The position numbers and the translations under genes were made by a program. 64,000 nucleotides of DNA. Origin: Nocardioides anomalus (GTDB lineage: Bacteria; Actinomycetota; Actinomycetes; Propionibacteriales; Nocardioidaceae). The number at the start of each line of letters is the position of its first letter. The first letter of the stretch is position 1. The DNA is taken from contig NZ_CP049257.1 in the NCBI RefSeq assembly GCF_011046535.1, positions 5,022,001 through 5,086,000 of the forward strand, in the 5' to 3' direction. Below the pieces are notes generated by a model, which worked only from the letters and a program-made list of their open reading frames with translations, did no database searches and was not told the DNA's origin. Shown in pieces: positions 26,351 to 34,150 of this stretch.

Positions 26351-27354
26351 CGCTCCCGCTCGGGCCGCGCACGGTCGTGGTCGCCGGCGACGACGCCGGC
26401 CCCCGCGCGCGCCGGCTGGCCGCCGACGCCGGCTGGCCGCTGCTGGCCGAGCCCACGTCGGGTGCGCGGACCGGCCCCGCGCTGCGGACCTACCGGCTGC
26501 TGCTGGGCACCGACCTGGCCGCCGACGTGGAGCGCGTCGTGCTCTTCGGCCACCCCACGCTGTCCCGCCCGGTGCAGCGGCTGCTCTCGCGGCCCGGCGT
26601 CGAGGTCCTGGACGCGTCGCCGTCGTGGGTCCGGCCCTACGCCGTCACGCCGTTGCCCGAGCCCGAGGTGGCCGGTCCCGACGACCCGGCCTGGCTCGAG
26701 GCGTGGCGGGCCGCCGACGCCTCGGTCGCGCGGCAGCTCGACGCGCTGCTCGCCGGGGCCGGCTTCACGGCGTACGCCGTCGCGGGCGCCGTCGCCCGCG
26801 CCCTCCCGCCGGGCGGCCACCTGGTCGTCGGCGCCTCGAACCCGATCCGCGACCTCGACCTCATGGCCCCGGCGTACGACGTGGGCAGCCGCCGCAAGGT
26901 CATCGCCAACCGCGGCCTGTCCGGCATCGACGGCACCGTCTCGACCGCGATCGGCGCGTCGCTGGCCCGCCGCGAGGGGAACCGCAACCTCGCGCTGATG
27001 GGCGACGTGACGTTCCTGCACGACGCCGGCGGCCTGGTCCTCGGACCCGACGAGCCCCGCCCGGACCTGACGATCGTGGTCGTCAACGACGACGGCGGCT
27101 CGATCTTCGCCACGCTGGAGCAGGGCGGCCCGGAGTACGCCCACGCCCACGAGCGGCTCTTCGCCACACCGCACCACGTCGACCTGGCCGCCCTCTGCGC
27201 CGCCACCCGCACCCCGCACTGGCGCGTCGACTCCACCGCCGAGCTCGAGCACGCCCTGGCCCAGCCCAACGGCGGCATCGAGGTGGTCGAGGCCGTCGTC
27301 GACCGGACCCGCCGCCGCGCGCTGGACGAGGCGATCCGGGCGCTCAGGCCCTAG
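26347..27354 (+). CDS. menD: MenD C-terminal part (central and ThDP-binding domains)
   Basis: A further 335 residues of MenD beginning at GTG 26347 inside the stop of the first part. It contains the central domain ([23 protein letters not shown]) and the PP domain with the ThDP-Mg motif [13 protein letters not shown] then [10 protein letters not shown], plus GASNPIRD and [17 protein letters not shown]. No cofactor residue is lost. Inserting one base near 26341 would fuse it to the first part, for example as [12 protein letters not shown] purine-rich ribosome site is not obvious. Confidence 0.85.
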   Translation: MTLPLGPRTVVVAGDDAGPRARRLAADAGWPLLAEPTSGARTGPALRTYRLLLGTDLAADVERVVLFGHPTLSRPVQRLLSRPGVEVLDASPSWVRPYAVTPLPEPEVAGPDDPAWLEAWRAADASVARQLDALLAGAGFTAYAVAGAVARALPPGGHLVVGASNPIRDLDLMAPAYDVGSRRKVIANRGLSGIDGTVSTAIGASLARREGNRNLALMGDVTFLHDAGGLVLGPDEPRPDLTIVVVNDDGGSIFATLEQGGPEYAHAHERLFATPHHVDLAALCAATRTPHWRVDSTAELEHALAQPNGGIEVVEAVVDRTRRRALDEAIRALRP

Positions 27355-27360
27355 CCGACC

Positions 27361-27750
27361 TCAGGCCCGGGCCACCCAGGTCATCGGGTCGCCCCAGCCG
27401 AGCTCGTCGTGGCCGTGGTGGGCCAGCGCCAGCGTGACGAGCGTGCGGCGGTGCGCGACTCGTGGTCCTCGACCGACCAGTCGCACTCGCGCACGGCCAC
27501 GGCGGCGTTCCCCATCCCGAGCTGACCGATCAGGCGGGGGAGCAGCGCGCGGACGGTCTGCTCGTCGAGCTCGTCGAGCTCGGCGCCGGGCCGCCGGCGC
27601 GACGCCCTACGCCCGGGCGGAGGCGCGCGAGAACGCCTCGCGCGAGCCTCAGCCGGCCTCGACCGCGATCTCGACCAGCGGCGCGCGCGTCGTGACCATG
27701 CGGTACGCCGCGCGCTCGAGCAGCAGGCGGCGCCGGAAGACCGGTGTCCG
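27361..27750 (-). pseudogene. Decayed AraC-type regulator gene
   Basis: The minus strand still reads FRRRLLLERAAYRMVTT then VEIAVEAG-stop-GSREAFSRA-stop-GVAPAARR, which is the second helix-turn-helix region of an AraC-family regulator with two in-frame stops where aromatic residues are normal. After a frame change it continues LDELDEQTVRALLPRLIGQL then, in a third frame, HHGHDELGWGDPMTW with a stop at 27361. The N-terminal half is absent. The remains lie between menD and the antiporter gene. Confidence 0.7.
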
Positions 27751-27853
27751 CGGCGGTCACAGGCCGATCGTGGGGCACCGGCGCCCGTTCCCGCTCGACC
27801 CGGATTGCGCCCTCAGCGGACGCGTTAGGTCCGGCTGGGGTGCGATCAGCAGA

Positions 27854-29728
27854 ATGGCCGCCGTGGAGATCACCCTGCTGCTGTGCGGCCTGGCGGTGGG
27901 TGTGCTCGCGTGCACCTGGGTGGCCGAGAAGGTCGACGTGCCGGCGCCGTTCCTGCTCGTCGTGGTCGGCGTCATCGCCTCCTACGTCCCCTGGGTGCCG
28001 AACGTCGAGCTCTCCGAGGACGTGGTGCTGTTCGGCCTGCTGCCGCCACTGCTGTACGCCGCCGCGCAGAGCACGTCGCTCATCGACTTCCGGGTCAACA
28101 AGCGGCCGATCCTGCTGCTGTCCGTCGGCCTGGTCGCGTTCACGACCGCCGGCGTCGCCGTGGTGACCCACCTGCTGCTGCCCGGCGTGACCTGGCCGGT
28201 GGCCTTTGCGATCGGCGCCGTGGTCGCGCCGCCCGACGCCGTCGCGGCCACCGCGATCGGGCGCCGGATCGGGCTGCCGCGCCGCGTGGTCACCATCCTC
28301 GAGGGCGAGTCCCTGCTCAACGACGCGACCGCGCTGGTCGCGCTGGGCACGGCGGTCTCGCTCATCGGCGGCGGGCACTTCAGCGTGCCGCACGTCGGCC
28401 TGGACTTCCTGCTGGCCGCCGGTGGCGGCGTACTGGTCGGGCTCGTGTTCTTCTTCGTGGTCGCGCGGGTGCGCAAGCACCTCCAGGACCCGGTCCTGGA
28501 CAGCGCGCTGTCGCTGGTCGTGCCGTTCCTGGCCTTCGCGGTCTCCGAGGAGGTGCACGCCTCCGGCGTGATCGCCGTCGTGGTCGCCGGCCTGCTGCTC
28601 GGTCACCAGGCGCCGGTCCTGCAGAGCGCGCAGTCGCGGATCGCCGAGCGGCTCAACTGGCGCACCATCGCGTTCCTGCTGGAGAACGCCGTCTTCCTGC
28701 TCATCGGCCTGCAGGCCTGGAAGATCATCAGGGACGCCGGCGAGGGCTCACTGTCCTGGGGCCGGATCCTCGCGGTCTGCTTCGCCGCGCTCGGGACCTG
28801 CATCGTGCTGCGGCTCGCCTGGGTCTTCCCGTCGCGCTACCTGCTGGTGCGCCCCGGCCCGGACCCCGTCACCGGCGAGCAGCCGCCGTGGACCTCGACG
28901 TTCATGCTCGGCTGGGCCGGCATGCGCGGCGTGGTCACGCTCGCCGCGGCGTTCGTCATCCCCGAAGACACGCCGTACCGCGAGGTCCTGCTCCTCACCG
29001 CCTTCACGGTCGTCGCCGGCACCCTCTTCCTCCAGGGCATGACCCTGCCGTGGTTCGCCCGCCGGCTCCGCGTGCCCAGCCCCGACCCCGCCGAGGACGC
29101 CCTCGCCCGCGCCACGCTGCTGCAGCAGGCCTCGAAGGCCGCCCTGCACCGCCTCGACGACCTGGAGTACGACGACCAGCAGGGCGTCGTCGACCTCATC
29201 CGCCAGCGCCTCGACCAGCGCAACTTCGCCGCCTGGGAGCGCCTCGGCACCGTCGCCGACCGCGAGTCGCCCTCCGACCTCTACGCCCGCGTCCGCCTCT
29301 CCATGCTCGAGGCCGAGCGCACCAAGGTCCTCAAGATCCGCGACTCCGGCAAGGTCGACTCCGACGTCGTCGCCGACGTCCTCGCCATGCTCGACGTCGA
29401 GGAGTCGATGCTCGACATCGCCACCGACGAGCGCCGCGAGCTGCAGGAGTACTCCCGCCGCCGGCGTACCGGCTTCGTCTGCGACGACCTCAACCGCTAC
29501 CCCGTCGTCGAGACCGCCGCCTCCCCGGTGTGCCAGCACTGCCTCGACGACGGCCTCGAGTGGGTCGCCCTGCGCCAGTGCCTCGAGTGCGGCGAGGTCG
29601 GCTGCTGCGACAGCTCCGCCGGCCAGCACGCGACGGCCCACTTCCACGAGACCACGCATCCCGTGATGGAGACGGCTGAGCCGGGTGAGGACTGGCGCTG
29701 GTGCTACGTGCACCACGCCACGGCCTGA
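27854..29728 (+). CDS. Cation/proton antiporter with C-terminal UBP-type zinc finger
   Basis: A sodium/proton antiporter of the CPA1 type, 624 residues. About 12 membrane helices fill the first 410, with VVAPPDAVAATAIGRRIG, EGESLLNDATALV and WAGMRGVVTLAAAFVIP as family hallmarks. A helical cytoplasmic stretch (residues 420-555) follows, then a ZnF_UBP domain at the very end with CQHCLDDG, CLECGEVGCCDSS, HATAHFHETTHPV and a final CYVHH. In eukaryotes this finger binds ubiquitin C-termini; here its partner is unknown. GTG 27863 is an alternative start. Its tail is duplicated in inverted form downstream. Confidence 0.88.
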   Translation: MAAVEITLLLCGLAVGVLACTWVAEKVDVPAPFLLVVVGVIASYVPWVPNVELSEDVVLFGLLPPLLYAAAQSTSLIDFRVNKRPILLLSVGLVAFTTAGVAVVTHLLLPGVTWPVAFAIGAVVAPPDAVAATAIGRRIGLPRRVVTILEGESLLNDATALVALGTAVSLIGGGHFSVPHVGLDFLLAAGGGVLVGLVFFFVVARVRKHLQDPVLDSALSLVVPFLAFAVSEEVHASGVIAVVVAGLLLGHQAPVLQSAQSRIAERLNWRTIAFLLENAVFLLIGLQAWKIIRDAGEGSLSWGRILAVCFAALGTCIVLRLAWVFPSRYLLVRPGPDPVTGEQPPWTSTFMLGWAGMRGVVTLAAAFVIPEDTPYREVLLLTAFTVVAGTLFLQGMTLPWFARRLRVPSPDPAEDALARATLLQQASKAALHRLDDLEYDDQQGVVDLIRQRLDQRNFAAWERLGTVADRESPSDLYARVRLSMLEAERTKVLKIRDSGKVDSDVVADVLAMLDVEESMLDIATDERRELQEYSRRRRTGFVCDDLNRYPVVETAASPVCQHCLDDGLEWVALRQCLECGEVGCCDSSAGQHATAHFHETTHPVMETAEPGEDWRWCYVHHATA

Positions 29729-29749
29729 CGGCCGCTCTGCGGCGCCCCG

Positions 29750-29835
29750 AGCACCACCGCCAGTCCTCGCCCCGGCTCGGCCGTCTCCATCACCGGCTGG
29801 GTCGTCTCGTGGAAGGGGGCCGTCGCGTGCCGGCC
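29750..29835 (-). pseudogene. Inverted remnant of a second UBP zinc-finger tail
   Basis: This stretch is the reverse complement of 29621-29705, the antiporter's zinc-finger tail, with nine mismatches and one indel in about 85 bases. Most changes fall in third codon positions and the product reads HATAPFHETTQPVMETAEPG, so the copy evolved as coding sequence before decay. It faces the intact gene tail to tail and could also fold back on that mRNA. Confidence 0.65.
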
Positions 29836-29843
29836 CGCCGCCG

Positions 29844-29919
29844 GCTTGTAACGCTCAGTTATGGGAACTCCCGACCCGTTCTGACGGGTCCGAACATCCC
29901 GTAACTGAGCGTTACAAGC
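29844..29919. repeat. 76-bp palindromic element, left copy
   Basis: Outer arms 29844-29866 and 29897-29919 are 23 bp with a single T/C difference (a G-U pair in RNA), starting GCTTGTAACGCTCAGTTA. Nested inside is GACCCGT-TCTG-ACGGGTC (29873-29890). A related half element lies at 31041-31087, so the nuclease-like gene between is flanked by both. This is like a REP or MITE; no transposase is present. Confidence 0.75.
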
Positions 29920-29991
29920 GTCGGGCGGGCGCCTGTCCACAGGTACGGCGGCCTCGGCTTCAGGTGACGAGGCGCTCGGAAGGCTCAGGGC

Positions 29992-31009
29992 ATGAAGGCG
30001 GACGTGTCGGCCCTGATGCGGAGCCAGCGCGGGCTGGTGCTGCGCCGGCAGGTGCTGGACGCCGGCGTCGACGAGGACGCCGTTCGCGACCTCATCCGGC
30101 GAGGGACGTGGGTCGCCGTCCGCCGGGGCGTGTACGCGACCGCCGAGCACTGGGCGAGCCTCGACGAGCACCGCGGCCGGCCACTCGCCCGGGCGTGGGC
30201 GGCGAGCCTCAACATGTCGATGCCGCACGTCCTCAGCCACGAGTCGGCGGCACTCGCGCACGGTCTGCCGATCCTCCGGCCGCGCCGCGAGTTGGTGCAC
30301 GTCACGCGCTTCGGCGTGCAGGGGTGTCGCACCAGGCACGGTGTCTCGCACCACCTCGCGCCGTTCCGAGACGACCAGATCGTCGAGATCGAGGGCGTGC
30401 CCACGTTCGACCTGGCGCGCACGGCGGTCGACATCGCGCGCAGTCACGGCTCGGACGGGCTGGCGTACGGCGTGGTGGCCTGCGACTCGGCGCTGCGGGC
30501 CGGCGCGACGAAGCAGCAGCTCGAGGCCGCCGTCGCGCCCATGCGCAGCTGGCCCGGCGTCACCGTGGCCCGTGAGGCGGTCGACTTCGCCGACGGGGGG
30601 TGCGGAGAGTGCCGGCGAGAGCCTGAGCCGCCTCCTGGTCGCAAGCCTGGGTCTGGGTGAGCCTGAGACGCAGTTCGGGCTGAGCGCGGGAGGTCGGACG
30701 GCGTGGGTCGACCTCCGCGTGGGCCGGCACCTGGTCGAGTTCGACGGCCGTGTGAAGTACCAGCGCGGTGGCCTCGCCGACCGCCCCGTCGAGGACGTCG
30801 TCTGGGAGGAGAAGCGCCGCCAGGACTGGCTCTGCGGGTTCAAGCTCGGCATGTCGCGGCTCGTGTGGGACGACGTCCGCCCCGGCGCCTGGGACCGGAC
30901 CCGCACGTGGCTGGCCCGCGAGGTCCTGGACACGCGTGCACGGTTCGGCACGAGCATCGACGACCTCGCGGCGTACGTCGTCCACGAGCCGCGCCGGCGA
31001 GCCGCCTGA
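29992..31009 (+). pseudogene. AbiEi-antitoxin-domain / PD-(D/E)XK-like nuclease protein, frameshifted
   Basis: The N-terminal part from ATG 29992 has the winged-helix AbiEi_4 look (VLRRQVLDAGVDEDAVRDLI then RGTWVAVRRGVYAT) and a middle domain with HESAALAHGLP. The C-terminal part, in the +1 frame, reads WVDLRVGRHLVEFDGRVKY and VWEEKRRQDWL, like the DUF559/Vsr-type PD-(D/E)XK fold. Deleting one G from the six-G run 30595-30600 restores DFADGGAESAGESLSRLL and a protein of about 338 residues. Many actinobacteria carry multiple paralogues of this build with unknown function. No AbiEii nucleotidyltransferase partner is adjacent. Palindromic elements flank it on both sides. Confidence 0.75.
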
Positions 31010-31040
31010 GCCCATCTGTCGCCTCGTTGTCGGCTCTTCG

Positions 31041-31087
31041 GACCCGTGGCAACGGGTCGGAAGTACCGGTAAATGAGCGTTACAAGC
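31041..31087. repeat. Palindromic element, right (partly decayed) copy
   Basis: It has the same core hairpin GACCCGT-GGCA-ACGGGTC (31041-31058) and then the outer arm ending AAATGAGCGTTACAAGC (31071-31087). The matching left outer arm is hardly recognisable. Compared with 29844-29919 it lies in opposite relative orientation around the nuclease-like gene. Confidence 0.65.
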
Positions 31088-31097
31088 GGGCGGGGGG

Positions 31098-31940
31098 TCA
31101 GGCGGAGAGGGCCTGCTCGAGGGTGCGGGCGGGGTGGCCGGTGAGGCGCTCGACGTCACCGGTGACCTCGGCGCAGGAGCCGTCACGGATGGCGGTGTAC
31201 GTCGAGACCCAGGCGTCGAGCTGCCAGTCGCCGGCGTCGGGGTACGCCGCGCGGCGGCTGGCGTAGGCGTCGTCGACGGTCTCGTCCCCGAAGCGGAGGT
31301 CGCGGCCGAGGGCGGCCGAGGCGCGGGCGGCGACCTCGGTGAGGGTGAGGGCCTCGGGGCCGGTGAGCACGTACGTCGCGTCCAGGTGGGCGGAGGGCGA
31401 GCGCAGCACCGCGACGGCCGAGTCCGCGACGTCGGCGCGGGCCACGGCGGCGACGCGGCCGGACCCGGCGGGGCCGCGGATGACGCCGGAGGCGTCGGCG
31501 AAGAAGGGCAGCAGGTCGGAGTAGAAGTTGTCGCGCAGGAAGGTGAACCGCATCCCGCTGGCGCGGATGGCGGCCTCGGCGTCGTGGTGGTCGCGGCCGA
31601 GGGTGAAGGTGGCGTCGGGCGCGGCGCCGGCGAAGGACGTGTACACGATGTGCGCGACGCCGGCGGACGCCGCGGCCTCGATGAAGGTGCGGTGCTGCGC
31701 GCGGCGGTCCACGGCCTCGGCGGCCGAGACCATGAAGAGCGTCGTGACGCCCTCCAGGGCCGAGCGGGCAGCGGAGGAGTCGGCGTAGGTGCACTCGCGC
31801 ACGTCGGTGTCGTGGTCCGGCGCGCGGGAGGCGTCGCGCACGATCAGGCGCAGGTCGACGCGCAGGTCCTCGGCCAGGGCGCGGGCGACCCGGCCGCCGA
31901 CGGCGCCGGTGGCGCCGGTGATGCCGACGACGCCGGTCAC
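31098..31940 (-). CDS. NmrA/NAD(P)H-binding family reductase-like protein
   Basis: A 280-residue atypical SDR with the dinucleotide motif ITGATGAVGGRVARAL close to the N-terminus, then VRECTYADSSAARSALEG, VDRRAQHRTFIEAAASAGV and FLRDNFYSDLLPFF, as in NmrA-like and quinone-reductase-related proteins. These lack a strict catalytic tetrad, so it may be a redox sensor or a reductase. GTG 31940 was chosen because it puts the Rossmann motif at the terminus and gives a 4-nt overlap (GTGA) with the P450 stop. Confidence 0.85.
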   Translation of the reverse strand: MTGVVGITGATGAVGGRVARALAEDLRVDLRLIVRDASRAPDHDTDVRECTYADSSAARSALEGVTTLFMVSAAEAVDRRAQHRTFIEAAASAGVAHIVYTSFAGAAPDATFTLGRDHHDAEAAIRASGMRFTFLRDNFYSDLLPFFADASGVIRGPAGSGRVAAVARADVADSAVAVLRSPSAHLDATYVLTGPEALTLTEVAARASAALGRDLRFGDETVDDAYASRRAAYPDAGDWQLDAWVSTYTAIRDGSCAEVTGDVERLTGHPARTLEQALSA

Positions 31941-33103
31941 GACAGCGGGGTGGGGGTGAAGGAGATCGGGAAGCGCACGGCACCAGTGTTGCCGGACACC
32001 GGTAGCCACTCACCAGGGCCGTCGGGCCGCGCGTCCGGCATCCGCCGAGCGAGGAGCGGCAACGCGACCGCCATGTCGGTGCGGGCCACGAAGTGGCCGA
32101 GGCAGTGGTGGATGCCGGCGCCGAAGCCGTGGTGGGGCGGGCGCTGCTGGGTGATGTCGAAGGCCGGGTCGGGTACGGCGCGCGGGTCGGTGCCGGCCGA
32201 GTGCGAGAGCACCTGGACGATGCCGCCGCGCGGGATGTCGAGCCCGTGGAAGGTGAGGTCCTCCAGCGCTTCCCGGGTCACCCACGTGACGGTGGGGTTC
32301 ACGCGCATCACCTCCTCCACGGCGTTCGCACCGAGCGACGGGTCGGCGGCGAGCAGTGCCCACTGCGAGGGGTGCGCGAGCAGCGTCTGCAGCGCGAGCC
32401 CGAGCTGGTTGCGGGTGGTCTCCATGCCGGCGAAGGCCAGGAAGACCAGCGCCACCGAGAGCTCGCGGTCGGTGAGCGAGCCGGCCTGCACCAGCGTCGT
32501 GACCAGGTCGGGCTGAGGAGAGGCCCGGCGGGCGGCGACGGCATCAGCGACGTACGACGAGAGACCCTCCAGCGCCGCCTCGATCGTGGGCACCTGGTTG
32601 CCGACGTCGATGGAGAACGAGTGGCCGAGGTCGTCGGCCCACCGCGCCACCTGCGGCCAGTGGTCGTCGGGCAGGCCGAGCAGCAGGCAGATGATCCGCG
32701 CGGCGTACGGCTCGGCGAACTCGTGGATGAACTCCACCTCGCCACGGGGGGCGAACTCGTCGATGAGCGAGTTCGCGATCTCCTGGAAGACCGGGCGCAT
32801 CTCGGCGATGACCCGGTTCTTGAACGCCGGCACCATGAGCTTGCGGATCCGCGCGTGGTCGTCGCCCTCGAGCGAGAGCAGCGTCTGCTTCCACCAGTCC
32901 GAGAACAGCCCGGAGTGGATGCCGTTCTGCTCCGGCCACCGCGCGTTGCCCTGCCGGAACCGCCGGTCGCGCAGCAGCTCGCTGGCCTCGGCGTAGCGCA
33001 GCACCGCCCAGCCCCAGGTGGTCTCGACGTACCAGTCCTGCTCGCGCGCGGCGTGCACCTGCGCCGAGGTGACGTCGAAGCGCGGGTCGCCGAGGTCGAA
33101 CAT
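31937..33103 (-). CDS. Cytochrome P450
   Basis: A soluble haem monooxygenase of 388 residues. The haem-binding motif FGAGIHHCLG carries the axial Cys, the oxygen-activating I-helix reads FAGMETTRNQ, and the K-helix ExxR is EVMR in EEVMRVNPTVTWVTRE. Substrate is unknown. GTG 33106 directly precedes ATG 33103 and is an alternative start; either overlaps the upstream stop. No ferredoxin or ferredoxin reductase gene is adjacent, so electrons must come from elsewhere. Confidence 0.92.
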   Translation of the reverse strand: MFDLGDPRFDVTSAQVHAAREQDWYVETTWGWAVLRYAEASELLRDRRFRQGNARWPEQNGIHSGLFSDWWKQTLLSLEGDDHARIRKLMVPAFKNRVIAEMRPVFQEIANSLIDEFAPRGEVEFIHEFAEPYAARIICLLLGLPDDHWPQVARWADDLGHSFSIDVGNQVPTIEAALEGLSSYVADAVAARRASPQPDLVTTLVQAGSLTDRELSVALVFLAFAGMETTRNQLGLALQTLLAHPSQWALLAADPSLGANAVEEVMRVNPTVTWVTREALEDLTFHGLDIPRGGIVQVLSHSAGTDPRAVPDPAFDITQQRPPHHGFGAGIHHCLGHFVARTDMAVALPLLARRMPDARPDGPGEWLPVSGNTGAVRFPISFTPTPLS

Positions 33104-33627
33104 CACGCGGGCCCGAAGCCTGCGAGGTAGCGCTGCGCGAGCTCCTGGTACGCCGACGGGTTGCCCTCGACCCAGGCCTCGGCGCTCGTCCCCTCGATGG
33201 GGCCCATGACCCGGGCCGGCGTCCCGATGGCCAGCACGCCGTCGGGAAGCGTGGTGCCGCCGGTGACCAGCGAGCCGGCGCCGACCAGCGTGCGCGAGCC
33301 GACGACCGCGCCGTCGAGCACCGTCGCGTGGTTGGCGACGAGCGCCTCGGCGCCGATGGTGCAGGCGTGCACGACGCAGGCGTGGCCGATGGTCGCGCCG
33401 GCGCCGATGGTGCAGTCCTCGCCCACACCGGCGTGCAGGACCGAGCCGTCCTGGACGTTCGCGCCCTCGTGCACCACGATCCGCCCGAAGTCCGCGCGCA
33501 GCACCGCCCCGAACCACACCGACGCGCCGGCCTCCACGACCACGTCGCCGATCAGGTCGGCGCTCGGCGCGACGAAGGCGGTCGGGTGGACGGTCGGGGT
33601 CTTGCCCTCGAAGACGTACAGCGGCAC
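33103..33627 (-). CDS. Gamma carbonic anhydrase-like left-handed beta-helix protein
   Basis: A 174-residue protein built from hexapeptide repeats (VVVEAGASVWFGAVLRADFG, IGAGATIGHACVVHACTIGAE, ANHATVLDGAVVG). The spaced His residues match the zinc ligands of the gamma carbonic anhydrase/PaaY/YrdA family, which works as a trimer. It may hydrate CO2 or be a PaaY-like thioesterase. It is first in a tight three-gene operon with P450 and the NmrA-like gene; the gene order suggests a shared metabolic task, which is inference. Confidence 0.85.
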   Translation of the reverse strand: MPLYVFEGKTPTVHPTAFVAPSADLIGDVVVEAGASVWFGAVLRADFGRIVVHEGANVQDGSVLHAGVGEDCTIGAGATIGHACVVHACTIGAEALVANHATVLDGAVVGSRTLVGAGSLVTGGTTLPDGVLAIGTPARVMGPIEGTSAEAWVEGNPSAYQELAQRYLAGFGPA

Positions 33628-33637
33628 GACGCAGAAA

Positions 33638-34138
33638 CTAGACCCCCGCGCGCACCATCCGGACGTGCAGCCCTTCGTCGTGCTCGTCCTCGGTGCCGTC
33701 GAGCTGGAACCCCTGCCGCTCGTAGAACGCGATGGCCCGCTCGTTGCCGGCCAGCACCCACAGGCAGCACGCCCGGTCACCGACGACGGTCTCGAACAGC
33801 GCGTACCCGACGCCGGTGCCGTAGTAGGCCGCCCGCACGTACAGCGCCCACAGCTCGAGCTCGATGTCCACGTCGTTGTCGCGCGTCGGACCCGAGCCGG
33901 CGAAGCCGACCAGTCCCTCCTCGGCGGCCTCGGCGAGGTAGGTCGGCTCGTCGGAGGAGGTGAGGATCTCCCGCCACCGCTCGATCCGCCCCGACGCGTC
34001 GGCCCGGCGCCGGTCGAGGACCGACTGCGGCATCAGCCCGGTGTAGGCGTCGTCCCACACGTCGAGGTGCAGGTGACCGAGCGCCTCGGCGTCCTCGGGC
34101 ACCGCCCGCCGGATGGTCACGTGCGAGGGGAGCGCCAT
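33638..34138 (-). CDS. GNAT family N-acetyltransferase
   Basis: A 166-residue acetyltransferase. The acetyl-CoA site is LWALYVRAAYYGTGVGYALFETVVG, with the Y-G-x-G-x-G variation of motif A, and CLWVLAGNERAIAFYERQGFQLDG is motif B. The typical acceptor is a small amine, not identifiable here. ATG 34138 is preceded at 6 nt by TAGGGT, the leaderless pattern. Confidence 0.87.
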   Translation of the reverse strand: MALPSHVTIRRAVPEDAEALGHLHLDVWDDAYTGLMPQSVLDRRRADASGRIERWREILTSSDEPTYLAEAAEEGLVGFAGSGPTRDNDVDIELELWALYVRAAYYGTGVGYALFETVVGDRACCLWVLAGNERAIAFYERQGFQLDGTEDEHDEGLHVRMVRAGV

Positions 34139-34144
34139 GGCGCG

Positions 34145-34150
34145 ACCCTA
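34145..34150 (-). promoter_or_regulatory. -10 box for the GNAT gene
   Basis: TAGGGT on the minus strand, 6 nt before ATG 34138. It lies in the 9-bp gap after the sigma-factor gene, overlapping its end. Confidence 0.4.

Noticed and set aside
29992..31009. A complete type IV AbiE toxin-antitoxin pair
   Set aside because: There is only the AbiEi-like head and no adjacent AbiEii nucleotidyltransferase.
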